Below are positions 6,982 to 16,163 of a DNA stretch of 61,693 nucleotides, piece by piece. This DNA is from Clostridia bacterium (GTDB taxonomy: Bacteria > Bacillota > Clostridia > Christensenellales > Aristaeellaceae): NCBI GenBank assembly GCA_017938695.1, contig JAGBBA010000045.1, forward strand, positions 1-61,693, given 5' to 3'. The notes below the pieces were generated by a model. It saw nothing but the letters and a program-made list of their open reading frames with translations, was not told where the DNA came from and did no database searches. How positions within the stretch are numbered: the stretch's first letter is position 1; every line of letters starts with the position of its first letter. The position numbers and the translations under genes are program-made.

Positions 6982-8598
6982 TTGAAACAACCAAACAATA
7001 CCGCACTATATATGAGACTCAGCCGTGATGACGAACGCTTCGGCGACAGCGTTTCCATCGAAACGCAGAGAACCATCCTGCGCAAATTCGCCCAGGAACA
7101 GCAGCTGCATGTTGTTGATGAATACGTGGACGATGGCTGGAGCGGAACCAACTTTGAGCGCCCCGCCTTTCAGCGGATGATGGACGACGTCGATGCCGGG
7201 AAGATCACCTGCATCGTGGTGAAAGACCTGAGCCGCTTCGGACGCGAGCATGTGACGATGGACTTCTATCTGGAATATGTCTTTCCGGAAAAGAAGGTAC
7301 GCTTCATTGCTGTTGCAGAGAACGAAGACACCGAGCGCGGCCTGTCCGACTTCGTGCCGTTCAAGAATCTGTTCAACGAATGGTACGCCAAGGACACCAG
7401 CCGCAAGGTAAAGACAGCGCTTCATGCGAAACATGCTGCCGGGGAACGCATGGTGACCTACGCTCCGCTGGGGTACATGAAAGATCCCAACAGGCGTAAT
7501 CATCTGATCGTTGATCCTGAAACAAAATGGATCATAGAGAAGATCTTCGACATGGCTGCGCATGGCGCTGGATCAGCAAAGATTGGCCGAGCGCTGATTT
7601 CCGAAAAGGTTCCGACACCTGGCTTCATCCAGTATCAGCGTTATGGGAAATTCGCTCATATTTACGCTGATCAGCCTGAAGAGAAATCCTATGCATGGAC
7701 GCTGGCAGCAATCAAAAGTATCCTGCGCGATGAGACTTACATCGGTAATACCGTCCACAACAAGCAGACGAATATCTCGTATAAAAACAAGCGGAGGATT
7801 CGTAAGCCAGAAGAGGAATGGGTACGGGTCGAAGGAACACACGAAGCTATCATCAGCAAGGACGTGTTCTATCGTGTGCAGGAACAGATTGACCATCGCC
7901 GCCGTCGGATGAAGGATGCCACTACTCAGATTTTCGCTGGACTGCTTCGCTGTTCTGACTGTGGGTGGTCGCTGAGTTTTGCAACCAACAAGTCAAACAA
8001 GACTCCGTACAGCTACTATAACTGTCTGAATTACAGGCAGTATGGAAAGTCGTTGGGCAAATGCACAGCACATTATGTCCGCTACGATGTGCTGTACAGC
8101 TACGTCCTTTCCCGTCTGCAATACTGGTCGCGGCGTGCCGCCATTAATGAAGCAACACTCTACCGGGAGCTGCTGAATGCTGGCGACAAAGAAAAGGCCG
8201 CTACAAGCAAAAAGCAGGCAGCAGCCCTGGCAAAAGCAGAGAAGCGTAAAGCTGAAGTGGATCGTCTGTTCATGAAGCTGTATGAAGACTGGTCAGCCGA
8301 CCGTATCACAGAATACAACTTCACAATGCTGTCCGAGAACTACCAGGATGAGCAACAGACGCTCACCGAGCAGATTACCCGGCTGAAGGAAGCACTGGCA
8401 GCTGATCGCCAGACCACTGAGAATACGGCAAAGTGGCTGGAGCTGATCAAGCGTTATGTGAATCCGACGGCACTGACTGCTGAAATGCTGAATGAGTTGA
8501 TCGAGAAGATCGTGATCCATGAAGCGGTCAAGGGAGAAGGAGGCCAGCGGACGCAGAAGATCGAGATTTACTACCGCTTTGTCGGAAAAATCGACTAA
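6982..8598 (+). CDS. Large serine recombinase (TnpX-like integrase)
   Basis: This 538-residue enzyme integrates and excises the element through a 5'-phosphoserine intermediate. The resolvase domain (about 1-150) begins ALYMRLSRDD with nucleophile Ser14 and contains VVKDLSRFGREH. The recombinase domain (about 170-280) includes LGYMKDPNRRNHLIVDPE. A zinc ribbon at about 310-370 has CSDCGWSLSF and later paired Cys (YNCLNY, LGKCTAHY). A coiled-coil segment and a short C-terminal domain end the protein. The start is TTG 6982, seven bases after AAGGAGG, not the upstream in-frame GTG at 6952. All key positions look intact. The gene end lies next to the presumed attachment site. Confidence 0.93.
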   Translation: MKQPNNTALYMRLSRDDERFGDSVSIETQRTILRKFAQEQQLHVVDEYVDDGWSGTNFERPAFQRMMDDVDAGKITCIVVKDLSRFGREHVTMDFYLEYVFPEKKVRFIAVAENEDTERGLSDFVPFKNLFNEWYAKDTSRKVKTALHAKHAAGERMVTYAPLGYMKDPNRRNHLIVDPETKWIIEKIFDMAAHGAGSAKIGRALISEKVPTPGFIQYQRYGKFAHIYADQPEEKSYAWTLAAIKSILRDETYIGNTVHNKQTNISYKNKRRIRKPEEEWVRVEGTHEAIISKDVFYRVQEQIDHRRRRMKDATTQIFAGLLRCSDCGWSLSFATNKSNKTPYSYYNCLNYRQYGKSLGKCTAHYVRYDVLYSYVLSRLQYWSRRAAINEATLYRELLNAGDKEKAATSKKQAAALAKAEKRKAEVDRLFMKLYEDWSADRITEYNFTMLSENYQDEQQTLTEQITRLKEALAADRQTTENTAKWLELIKRYVNPTALTAEMLNELIEKIVIHEAVKGEGGQRTQKIEIYYRFVGKID

Positions 8599-8641
8599 AC
8601 CATGACACCTATATCCTTAATTGAGTGAAACCGGGTTGTCC
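8599..8641. other. Putative right attachment site/element-chromosome junction
   Basis: Between the recombinase stop and the first residues matching an XRE regulator (TGLSMPDISKLPELA) there are about 30 bases. In intact relatives the preceding residues read SKWE, encoded with TGG; here the codon before GAA is AGT, so the crossover probably lies at or just before 8624-8628. The core dinucleotide cannot be fixed without the left end. Confidence 0.4.
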
Positions 8642-9328
8642 ATGCCGGACATTTCCAAGCTGCCGGAGCTGGCGCAGCTATTTGGTGTGAGCATTGACGG
8701 GCTGCTGGGGCAGGAGGTACCGCTGGTCAGGTCGGCTGCCGAGGGGACGCTGGATGCCTACGACAAGCCCATTTCCGTAGAAGAAGTCGCGCAGGCCGCG
8801 CCCATTCTCAAGCCCGACCAGGTGGAGCATCTGACGGACAAGCTTTCCCTGGCAGATTCCTACGACGCTATTGCGCCGCTTCTGCCTTTCATGAGCACGC
8901 AGAAGGTGGACGCCCTGCTCCAGCGCACCATACAGGAGGATGGTGATGTTTGGGGGCAGGTTGCTGTGTTTGCCAGCACCGGTGCAGTGGATGAAGCAGC
9001 CCGTCAGCTGTGTGCATCAGGGAAAAGCTTCTGTTATCTGGCACCGTTCATGAGCACACAGATCATCGACCAGCTTGCCCTGGAGGCTGCTGAACGCAAC
9101 GAACTGCTGATGGATATCATCCCCTTTGTCAGCAACAGTGTGATCGACAGCATTGCCCTGCAGGGCGGAAACGTTGCTGCGCTGGCTCCTTTCATGAGCA
9201 GCGAGGCCCTGAACCGCTGTGCGATCCAGCGGCTGCAACGTGGTGAGGACATTACCGACATCGCGCCGTTCTTGTCCACCTCCTTCATTGATCAGATCGT
9301 TGAAGAGCGCACACAGTCCAAGGAGTGA
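8621..9328 (+). pseudogene. 5'-truncated XRE-family regulator with tandem C-terminal repeats
   Basis: The open frame begins in the middle of an HTH_3 regulator: residues 3-30 (ETGLSMPDISKLPELAQLFG, then VSIDGLLG) match the end of the DNA-binding domain, whose first 45 or so residues are missing. The break coincides with the end of the serine recombinase gene, so integration probably split the gene. The remaining 235-residue frame could be expressed from TTG 8621 or ATG 8642, but no good ribosome site is seen. The C-terminal part contains about six repeats spaced 22-27 residues with the core (A/L)PFMST..(I/V)D (near residues 89, 116, 142, 168, 190 and 216), all helical. It cannot bind DNA as it stands. 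Confidence 0.7.
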
Positions 9329-9332
9329 TTTC

Positions 9333-9364
9333 ATCCCTGCCGAAGCACACGGCAGGGATTTTTA
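9333..9364 (+). terminator. Terminator after the truncated regulator
   Basis: A perfect 10-bp stem (9333-9342 with 9350-9359) is followed by TTTTT. It separates the broken regulator from the dgt-like gene. Confidence 0.85.
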
Positions 9365-9455
9365 TGTACAAAAACGGCTGAATTCCTTGAAACGCAAAGG
9401 ATTTTAATTCACCGATGTTGTATATACTAATTATCAAGCAAAAGGAGGGTCTGCT

Positions 9456-10460
9456 GTGACCATCAGGGAACGCTACGAGCAGGAGGAAGCCCAGCGGCTT
9501 TCACCCCTGGCTGTCAAGTCCTGCGAAACACGCGGCCGTGAGCAGTACAAAGAGCCCTGCACCGTTCGCACCGAATTTCAGCGCGACCGCGACAGGATCA
9601 TCCACAGCAAGTCCTTCCGGCGGCTGAAGTTCAAGACCCAGGTTTTCCTTTCTCCCGAGGGAGACCACTACCGCACCCGCCTCACTCACACCCTGGAGGT
9701 GGCGCAGGTGGCCCGCACCCTGGCGCGGTGTCTTCGCCTCAACGAGGACCTGACCGAGGCCATCGCCCTGGGCCACGATTTAGGCCACACGCCCTTTGGC
9801 CACATTGGCGAACGTTCCCTGGATGAACTGATGCCCGAGGGCTTCCGCCACAACGAGCAATCCCTGCGCATGGTGGATCTGTTAGAGAACGACGGCAACG
9901 GCCTCAACCTGACCTGGGAGGTTCGCGACGGCATCCTTTGCCACAGCGGCAAGCAGTTCCCGGCTACTCTGGAGGGCCAGTGCGTCCGCCGGGCTGACCG
10001 CATCGCCTACCTCAACCACGACCTGGACGACGCCCTGCGCGGCGGTGTGCTCCAGACCTTCGAGCTCCCTGCCGACTGCCTCAAGATTCTGGGCAAGACC
10101 CACGGCGAGCGCATCAACACCATGATCCTGGACATTGTGGAAAACAGCATGGACAAGCCCGAGCTTTCCATGAGCCCCCTGGTGCAGTCCGCCATGGACG
10201 GCTTGCGTGAATTCATGTTTGAGAAGGTCTACCGCGATTCCTGGCGCGCCGCCGAGGAAAACCGCTGCGACCACATCATGAAGGAGCTTTTCCGCTACTA
10301 CATCGCTCACCCCGGCGAAATGCCCGAGGAATTCGTCCTCATCGGCTACCGGGACGGCAGCGAGCGCGGCGTGTGCGATTTCCTGTCCTGCATGACGGAT
10401 CGTTATGCTGTAAGACTGTATCAGCAACTGTTCATACCTGCTTCCTTCCCTGCAAATTGA
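9456..10460 (+). CDS. dgt: dGTPase-like deoxynucleotide triphosphohydrolase
   Basis: This 334-residue HD-domain protein belongs to the dNTP triphosphohydrolase family, which converts dNTP to deoxynucleoside plus triphosphate. Metal ligands are visible as His78 (RLTHTLEVAQ) and His107-Asp108 (ALGHDLGHTPFGH), with a later Asp in RRADRIAYLNHDLDD. GTG start, with AAGGAGG upstream. It is shorter than E. coli Dgt and matches the compact Gram-positive type. The neighbours dnaG and rpoD are the conserved Clostridial arrangement, tying it to replication and growth. Substrate preference cannot be read from sequence. Confidence 0.88.
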   Translation: MTIRERYEQEEAQRLSPLAVKSCETRGREQYKEPCTVRTEFQRDRDRIIHSKSFRRLKFKTQVFLSPEGDHYRTRLTHTLEVAQVARTLARCLRLNEDLTEAIALGHDLGHTPFGHIGERSLDELMPEGFRHNEQSLRMVDLLENDGNGLNLTWEVRDGILCHSGKQFPATLEGQCVRRADRIAYLNHDLDDALRGGVLQTFELPADCLKILGKTHGERINTMILDIVENSMDKPELSMSPLVQSAMDGLREFMFEKVYRDSWRAAEENRCDHIMKELFRYYIAHPGEMPEEFVLIGYRDGSERGVCDFLSCMTDRYAVRLYQQLFIPASFPAN

Positions 10461-10540
10461 TGCTTTTTCCGTCATTTGACGCAATTTGAAAGAAGGAAAA
10501 GCGCGAAACGTGGCGAAAGAATAGGACAGGTGAAGGTTAT

Positions 10541-12325
10541 ATGGCACCACGCTTTCCCTCCTCCTGGCTGGACGAGCTCCGCCAGAGGGCCGATATTGTA
10601 CAAATCATTTCAGGTTATGTGACACTGAAAAGGAACGGGCACAAGTATTGGGGACTGTGCCCGTTTCACGGCGAAAAGACCGCCTCCTTTTCTGTTGATC
10701 CCGAGCGGCAGCTCTACTACTGCTTCGGCTGCAAGGCCGGCGGCAGCGTGATCCAGTTCATCATGGACATGGAGCGGCTTGAATTTCAGGAGGCCGTGCG
10801 CTTTCTGGCGGATCAGCTTCACATGCCCCTTCCCCAGATGGAAAATGACCCCGACTACGACCGCCGCCGCAGCCAGCGTGAACGTCTGCTGGCCGCCAAC
10901 CGCGAAGCGGCGCAGTTCTTCCACTCCACCCTGTTCACCGATGCAGGCAAACCTATGCTTGACTACTTCAAGCGTCGCGGTCTGACGGACAATGTGATCC
11001 GCAAATTCGGCCTGGGTGCATCCCCTGCCGGTTGGGACACGCTGACCAAGCACCTGCTGGGCAAGGGGTACACGCTGGAGGAGCTTCGCCTGTGCGGCCT
11101 GACCGTGGTCAAGCCTGCCGAACCTGCCACGGAGGATGCTCCGGCCAAGCCGCAGCGCGCCTTCGACATGTTCCGCAACCGGGCCATCTTCCCCATCATT
11201 GACCAATACGGCAACGTGCTTGCCTTTGGCGGACGCATCCTGGGCGACGGCCAGCCCAAGTACCTCAACACCTCCGACACGCCGGTGTTCAACAAGCGTT
11301 TAGGCGTTTACGCAGCCAATCTCCTGCGGAAAGAGAGGCACCTGGAGCGCGTCGTGCTGGTGGAAGGCTACATGGACGTGGTTTCCCTCACCCAGTTTGG
11401 CGTCACCGGCGTCTGTGCCACCCTCGGCACCGCCCTGACCCCCGAGCAGGCCCGCCTGCTCAAGCGTTTTGCCCCCAAGATCTACCTGGGGTACGACGGC
11501 GATAGTGCCGGACAAAACGCCATCCTCCGCGGCTTGGATATCCTCCAGGCAGAAGGCATCCCGGCCCGCGTGCTGGACTTCCCCGACAAGCTGGACCCGG
11601 ATGAGTTCATCCGCAGGGATGGCATTGAGGGCTTTAACAACCTGCCTGCCATCACCCCGGAGACCTACCGCATGCGCCGCCTGAAGGAGCAGCATGACCT
11701 CAGCACCCAGGAGGGCCGCACCGAGTACGCCAAGGCTTGCGCCGCCGTGCTGAAGAACCTGGAGCCCGTGGAACTGGAAAACCACCTGCAGGAGCTGATG
11801 GTGCAGACCGGTTTCTCCCGCGAGGTGCTTCTGGCGCAGATCGGCACTTCCCTGCCCGCTGCGGCCACACGCACTGCCGCACCCAGGCGCGATCCCATCA
11901 AGCGCAGGCCAGCCCTGAACGGCGAGGATCTCCGTGCCGAAGAGCTGCTCATCTCCCTCATCGGCACCGGCCGTTTGCCAGGAGATATCGCCGACCAGGA
12001 GGATTTCCTCGATCCGTTGTTGAAAAGCCTTTATACCGAGCTGGCAGCAGGCAAGTCCCCGGCCAGCCTGGTGGAGGAGCAGCAGGACGATCAGCTCCGT
12101 TCCCGGGTGAGCGAACTGTTGCTCACGCCGCCCTCGGACAACACTGATCAGCTCATCCGCATGGCGCAGGGCTGCCTCAACTCTATGCGCCGCCGCCGTT
12201 TGGAAGAGCGAATACAAACCATCATGCGTTCCATCAACACCCTTACGGGTAGTGACAAAATAGCCGCTTTGACCGAGGTTCAGGCGTTAAACGCCAACTT
12301 GAACCGCTTGAAGTCCGCCAGATAG
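10541..12325 (+). CDS. dnaG: DNA primase
   Basis: This 594-residue bacterial primase makes RNA primers at the replication fork. The CHC2 zinc-binding domain has Cys40, His43, Cys61 and Cys64 (GLCPFHGEK, YYCFGCKAGG). The catalytic core follows, with a TOPRIM domain starting VVLVEGYMDVVSL at about residue 264 and the acidic YDGDSAG. The C-terminal 150 residues are the helicase-interaction region, preceded by a Pro/Arg-rich linker (AATRTAAPRRDP). The length is normal. ATG start with AGGTGAAGG upstream; rpoD follows 33 bases after the stop, so the two are probably co-transcribed. Confidence 0.97.
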   Translation: MAPRFPSSWLDELRQRADIVQIISGYVTLKRNGHKYWGLCPFHGEKTASFSVDPERQLYYCFGCKAGGSVIQFIMDMERLEFQEAVRFLADQLHMPLPQMENDPDYDRRRSQRERLLAANREAAQFFHSTLFTDAGKPMLDYFKRRGLTDNVIRKFGLGASPAGWDTLTKHLLGKGYTLEELRLCGLTVVKPAEPATEDAPAKPQRAFDMFRNRAIFPIIDQYGNVLAFGGRILGDGQPKYLNTSDTPVFNKRLGVYAANLLRKERHLERVVLVEGYMDVVSLTQFGVTGVCATLGTALTPEQARLLKRFAPKIYLGYDGDSAGQNAILRGLDILQAEGIPARVLDFPDKLDPDEFIRRDGIEGFNNLPAITPETYRMRRLKEQHDLSTQEGRTEYAKACAAVLKNLEPVELENHLQELMVQTGFSREVLLAQIGTSLPAAATRTAAPRRDPIKRRPALNGEDLRAEELLISLIGTGRLPGDIADQEDFLDPLLKSLYTELAAGKSPASLVEEQQDDQLRSRVSELLLTPPSDNTDQLIRMAQGCLNSMRRRRLEERIQTIMRSINTLTGSDKIAALTEVQALNANLNRLKSAR

Positions 12326-12358
12326 TGCTGGCGGCAAAAGAAAAGGAGAGGATCCCGT

Positions 12359-13462
12359 TTGACGCTTTCACCCGATGTACGCCAGGCCAAACTGAATGAG
12401 CTGTACGAATTTGGTAAATCCAAAGGCTCCCTGACCTACAAAGAGATCATGGACCGCCTGATGGAAATGGACATGGACCCCGACCAGCTCGACAAGGTTC
12501 TGGAAACGCTGGAAGCCCTGGGCGTTGAGGTCGTGAACGAAAACGACCCCGTTGCCCCTGCCGAACCCGAACCCGTGGAAGAACACGACGATCATCTGGA
12601 TCTCTCCGTGCCCGAAGGCATCTCCATCGACGATCCCGTCCGCATGTACCTCAAGGAGATCGGCAAGGTTCCCCTGCTGACCGCTGAGGAAGAAGTGGAG
12701 ATCGCCAAGAAGCTCGAAGGCGGCACCCCCGAGGAAAAGGAGGAGGCCAAGCGCAAGCTGTCCGAGGCTAACCTGCGCCTGGTGGTGTCCATCGCCAAGC
12801 GCTATGTGGGCCGCGGCATGCTCTTCCTCGACCTGATTCAGGAGGGCAACCTGGGCCTGATCAAGGCCGTGGAAAAGTTCGACTACCGCAAGGGCTTCAA
12901 GTTCTCCACCTATGCCACCTGGTGGATCCGCCAGGCCATCACCCGTGCCATCGCCGACCAGGCGCGCACCATCCGCATCCCCGTGCACATGGTGGAAACC
13001 ATCAACAAGCTCATCCGCGTCAGCCGCCAGCTGCTGCAGGAATACGGCCGCGAGCCCAGCCCCGAAGAGATCGCCAAGGAAATGGGCATTTCCGAGAGCA
13101 AGGTGCGCGAGATTATCAAGATCGCCCAGGAGCCCGTGAGCCTGGAGACCCCCATCGGCGAGGAAGAAGACAGCCACCTGGGCGACTTCATCCCCGACGA
13201 CGACGCTCCCGCCCCTGCCGAGGCCGCTTCCTTCGCCCTGATGAAGGAGCAGCTCCTGGACGTGCTGGACACCCTGACCCCCCGTGAGGAAAAGGTGCTC
13301 CGCCTGCGCTTCGGCCTGGACGACGGCCACCAGCGCACCCTGGAGGAAGTGGGCCGCGAGTTCAACGTGACCCGCGAGCGCATCCGTCAGATCGAAGCCA
13401 AAGCCCTGCGCAAGCTCCGCCACCCCAGCCGCTCCAAGAAGCTGCGCGATTACCTGGACTGA
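12359..13462 (+). CDS. rpoD: Primary RNA polymerase sigma factor (sigma-70/SigA)
   Basis: At 367 residues it has the length of Gram-positive SigA. An acidic region 1.1 is followed by [17 protein letters not shown] (region 1.2), the region 2 core with [19 protein letters not shown] and [14 protein letters not shown] (-10 recognition), region 3, and region 4.2 ending in [19 protein letters not shown] for the -35 element. TTG start after AAGGAGAGG. It directs housekeeping transcription from promoters like the TTGACA-N17-TATAAT sites seen in this window. It is third in the dgt-dnaG-rpoD cluster. Confidence 0.97.
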   Translation: MTLSPDVRQAKLNELYEFGKSKGSLTYKEIMDRLMEMDMDPDQLDKVLETLEALGVEVVNENDPVAPAEPEPVEEHDDHLDLSVPEGISIDDPVRMYLKEIGKVPLLTAEEEVEIAKKLEGGTPEEKEEAKRKLSEANLRLVVSIAKRYVGRGMLFLDLIQEGNLGLIKAVEKFDYRKGFKFSTYATWWIRQAITRAIADQARTIRIPVHMVETINKLIRVSRQLLQEYGREPSPEEIAKEMGISESKVREIIKIAQEPVSLETPIGEEEDSHLGDFIPDDDAPAPAEAASFALMKEQLLDVLDTLTPREEKVLRLRFGLDDGHQRTLEEVGREFNVTRERIRQIEAKALRKLRHPSRSKKLRDYLD

Positions 13463-13484
13463 GAACGCGTTCCGCCTCCGGCGG

Positions 13485-13556
13485 GCAGAGGGGCTTTCAG
13501 CCCCTCTGCACTCCCCGACCAAAGGGCCCTTCGGCCCTCTGGACTCCCCTTTTTTC
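13485..13556 (+). repeat. Double palindromic repeat/terminator after rpoD
   Basis: Two hairpins in series, 13485-13509 (11-bp perfect stem) and 13519-13542, are each followed by ACTCCCC. The second runs into TTTTTTT and so acts as terminator. The hairpin-plus-(A)CTCCCC unit recurs after the MFS gene and in related form at the right edge of the window, so this is part of a dispersed repeat family. Confidence 0.7.
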
Positions 13557-13635
13557 AGATTGTTACTTGGCTGTGCTCATGTAGGAGCGAACTTCGTTCG
13601 CCCGCTGGAGCAGCTCGACTGAATGGGAGGCGGCT

Positions 13636-13956
13636 ATGATACAACAACCTTTTACCCTGTCTGATTCAGACAGGGTACTTCTTTCTGAGCAGGCCCGGCG
13701 GCATGCCGCCCATCTGGCCCGACGCCTGGCACATCGTACCGGCCATGCCTACGATATCTACCTTGCCGGACTGAACGTGATTCCCGGCATCCTGGCGCGG
13801 TATGTGCCGGGGGACCCCATGGGTTTCTATCATGCCATCGACTGGCCGCTTCGCAATGCCATGGTGAGTGCCTCGGTGGAGCTGTTGCACACACCCGAAT
13901 GTTCCGAATTACCCCCTACCCTGCGCCGCGTTGTGGAAACTGGCCACCTGCTGTAA
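13636..13956 (+). CDS. Small conserved-context protein of unknown function
   Basis: The product is 106 residues. Its ATG follows GGGAGGCGG and its stop is nine bases before trmK, so it is expressed with trmK. There is no signal peptide and no obvious motif; it has an Arg/His/Ala-rich helix near residues 18-35 (ARRHAAHLARRLAHRT) and is otherwise neutral. I do not recognise it. Its codon usage and GC match its neighbours, which favours a real gene. Confidence 0.6.
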   Translation: MIQQPFTLSDSDRVLLSEQARRHAAHLARRLAHRTGHAYDIYLAGLNVIPGILARYVPGDPMGFYHAIDWPLRNAMVSASVELLHTPECSELPPTLRRVVETGHLL

Positions 13957-13965
13957 GGAGATACT

Positions 13966-14646
13966 ATGCTGGATGAAAGACTTTCCCTGGCTGCATCGCT
14001 CTATGAGCCCTGTGCGCTGGGGGCTGACATTGGCACCGACCACGGGCTGCTGCCCTGCCACCTGCTGCGGCAAGGCATCTGCCAGCGGATGATCTTTGCA
14101 GATGTGAGTGCCAAAGCACTGGCTCATGCCCGGGAGCAGGTGGAGCATCAACGGCTTGTCGACCGCGCGAAGCTCATATGCGCCGATGGTCTTGATGCCC
14201 TGACGGAGCCCTGCGGCTGTGTGTCCGTGATGGGCATGGGCGGCGAGACCATTGCGGGCATTCTCACCCGGGGCCAGGACAAGCTGCAAGGGGCTGTGCT
14301 GGTGCTGTCTGCCCACACCGATCTGCATCTGGTGCGGCAGGCCGTGCAGGAGATCGGCTACCACATCGTTCGTGAAGAGCTTTGCAGGGCCGCCGGCCGC
14401 TTCTACGTTGTATGGAGGGCGGAGCCTGGTGCTGCAGCCATGTCCACAGAGGACATACGCTTCGGGCCGCTGCTGATGCAGCATATGTCGCCCATGCTCC
14501 AGGCATACATCACCTGGCGCGTGGCTGTGCTAAGCGACCGGCTGAACGGGCTGCTTTCCGCCCGGGAGCCGGATCACGCCGCCATCGACGCCATTCAGGC
14601 CGACCTTGCTTACTACCGCCGCAAATTGGAGGAATCGCCATGCTGA
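13966..14646 (+). CDS. trmK: tRNA (adenine(22)-N1)-methyltransferase
   Basis: This 226-residue SAM-dependent methyltransferase of the TrmK family makes m1A22 in tRNAs, mainly Ser and Tyr. The family start LSLAASLYEPCALGADIGTD gives motif I (ADIGTDHGLLP). FADVSAKALAHARE is motif II, and VSVMGMGGETIAGIL the characteristic TrmK block. A helical C-terminus of about 60 residues completes the normal length. It overlaps the next gene by seven bases (ATGCTGA), typical of the conserved trmK-nif3 pair in Bacillota. Confidence 0.92.
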   Translation: MLDERLSLAASLYEPCALGADIGTDHGLLPCHLLRQGICQRMIFADVSAKALAHAREQVEHQRLVDRAKLICADGLDALTEPCGCVSVMGMGGETIAGILTRGQDKLQGAVLVLSAHTDLHLVRQAVQEIGYHIVREELCRAAGRFYVVWRAEPGAAAMSTEDIRFGPLLMQHMSPMLQAYITWRVAVLSDRLNGLLSAREPDHAAIDAIQADLAYYRRKLEESPC

Positions 14647-15410
14647 CCGTTCAGAACGTTTACGACATGATCAACGCCCGCGCACCCTTTGAGATCCAGG
14701 ACACCTACGATAACGCTGGGCTGCTGCTGGGCGACCCGGCTGCCGAGGTGCGCGGCATCCATGTGGCCATGGACGTGAATCAGCGCGTCATTGACGAGGC
14801 TGAGGCCGCCGGTGCCAACCTGATCGTGACCCATCATCCCATCATGTTTTCCGCCATCAAGCAGGTGGTGGCTACCCAGTACGAAAGCCGCCTGATGATG
14901 CGCATGATCCGCGGCGGCATCTCCCTGATCGCCGCCCACACCAACCTGGATCAGGCCCCCGGCGGCATTAACGATGTGCTAGCCCGGTGCATCGGCCTCA
15001 CGGATATTTCCGGCGAAGCTTACATCCGCATCGGCACGCTGCCCAGGCCCATGACCACCCAGGAGCTGGCCGACCACATCAGCCAGGCACTGAATACCGT
15101 GGTGCGACCCATGGGGCTGCGCGAGAACATCACCCGGGTTGCCCTGACCTCCGGCGGCGGCAGCGATTCCTGGAAGGACGCCCTGGCTCTGGGTGCCCAT
15201 GCGTTCCTGTCCGGCGAGATCAAGCATCATCACGCCCTGGAGGCTGCGGACAGCGGCATGGTCTGCCTGGAGGCCGGCCATCATGCCACAGAGGAACCCG
15301 GCATTTTTGCCCTGGCCGACGCTTTACAAAACGAGCTGAATGCGGTACAATGTAATGTGCATGTATCTAAGTCTCAGGCGGGTGCTTATGCCCTGCCCGG
15401 GAGGCCTTGA
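14640..15410 (+). CDS. Nif3-like dinuclear metal centre protein (GTP cyclohydrolase I type 2/YqfO family)
   Basis: The product is 256 residues, starting at the ATG inside the trmK stop. Metal ligands of the Nif3 fold are present: THHPIMF, AHTNLDQAPGG and the C-terminal EAGHHATEEP. It lacks the central PII/CutA-like insert of longer homologues. Members bind two metals and form toroidal hexamers; the biochemical function is debated (cyclohydrolase or metal-related). The open frame continues upstream inside trmK, but the coupled start is the believable one. Confidence 0.88.
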   Translation: MLTVQNVYDMINARAPFEIQDTYDNAGLLLGDPAAEVRGIHVAMDVNQRVIDEAEAAGANLIVTHHPIMFSAIKQVVATQYESRLMMRMIRGGISLIAAHTNLDQAPGGINDVLARCIGLTDISGEAYIRIGTLPRPMTTQELADHISQALNTVVRPMGLRENITRVALTSGGGSDSWKDALALGAHAFLSGEIKHHHALEAADSGMVCLEAGHHATEEPGIFALADALQNELNAVQCNVHVSKSQAGAYALPGRP

Positions 15411-15445
15411 CGGAGGCCAGTGTTCCCGTCAGAAGGAGGAAACCC

Positions 15446-16156
15446 ATGGATCAGCAGCAGTTGGAGCTTATGTGGCAGTACCAGCAGGAGGACATGAAGG
15501 CGGATCGTCTTGCCAACGAGATCAAGCGCTCCCCCACCCGCCAGAAGCTGGAAAAGAGCCGCGACTTCATTATAGAGCAGCAGAAGCAGTATAAGCAGAT
15601 CGAGGAGCAGGTCGCTATGCTGGCCGACCGCAAGGACGCCATCCGCGACGCCATCGCCCGCTGCGAGGAGCAGATCGCTGCCATCACCGCCAAGTTTGAG
15701 CAGAATCCCCCCGAGGACGAGGAAGCTGCCCACGCTATGCTGGTGGAAGCCACCAAGCACCGCGACACCATCGCCTCCTACGAGCAGGAAATGCGCCGCA
15801 TGGTGAAGGACTCTGCCGACTGCGAACAGAAGCAGCGCTCCTGCCGCCACGAGGCTGCCAAGGTGAAGGTGGAGTTCGATCAGCTGAAGGTGGTCTACGA
15901 CAAGGAGATCGGCGAAAAGAAGGCCGCGCTGGATGCTCAGCGTGCCGTTGCCGCCGCCAAAGCCGTGGGCATCGACCCCAAGCTGATGGAGGAGTACAAC
16001 ACCATCAAGAAGCGCATCATGCCCCCCATGGCACGCCTGGTGGGCAACCAGTGCAGCGGCTGCAACACCGCCCAGCCCTCTTCCCTGCTCAGCAAGATCA
16101 AGAGCGGCGCAGAGCTCATTGAGTGCGAAACCTGCGGCCGTATGATCATTCAGTAA
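15446..16156 (+). CDS. Coiled-coil zinc-ribbon protein (zf-RING_7/CdsZ-like)
   Basis: The product is 236 residues, starting at ATG 15446 after AGAAGGAGG; the longer frame upstream overlaps the Nif3 gene and is rejected. Residues 1-180 are a long antiparallel-type coiled coil rich in Glu, Lys and Gln. The last 50 form a C4 zinc ribbon (QCSGCNTAQ and ECETCGRMI). This family often follows Nif3 genes and is thought to bind nucleic acid or protein partners; no enzymatic residues are seen. A terminator follows at 16164. Confidence 0.82.
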   Translation: MDQQQLELMWQYQQEDMKADRLANEIKRSPTRQKLEKSRDFIIEQQKQYKQIEEQVAMLADRKDAIRDAIARCEEQIAAITAKFEQNPPEDEEAAHAMLVEATKHRDTIASYEQEMRRMVKDSADCEQKQRSCRHEAAKVKVEFDQLKVVYDKEIGEKKAALDAQRAVAAAKAVGIDPKLMEEYNTIKKRIMPPMARLVGNQCSGCNTAQPSSLLSKIKSGAELIECETCGRMIIQ

Positions 16157-16163
16157 GGCTTTC

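Larger units (their letters stand above)
2461..8620. mobile_element. Integrated mobilizable element (serine-recombinase type), left edge uncertain
   Basis: From right to left the region contains a large serine recombinase ending 22 bases before a 5'-truncated regulator gene, a TnpW-like gene, a relaxase stub, a DUF3847 gene, an oriT-like palindrome region, and AT-rich cargo. This is the usual order at the excision/mobilization end of Clostridial integrative mobilizable elements. The right edge is set by the truncated regulator. The missing N-terminal half of that regulator is not found anywhere to the left in this window. The true left end may therefore lie before base 1, in which case the sigma/anti-sigma pair is also cargo; the start given here is only the left edge of the AT-rich segment. 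Confidence 0.55.
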
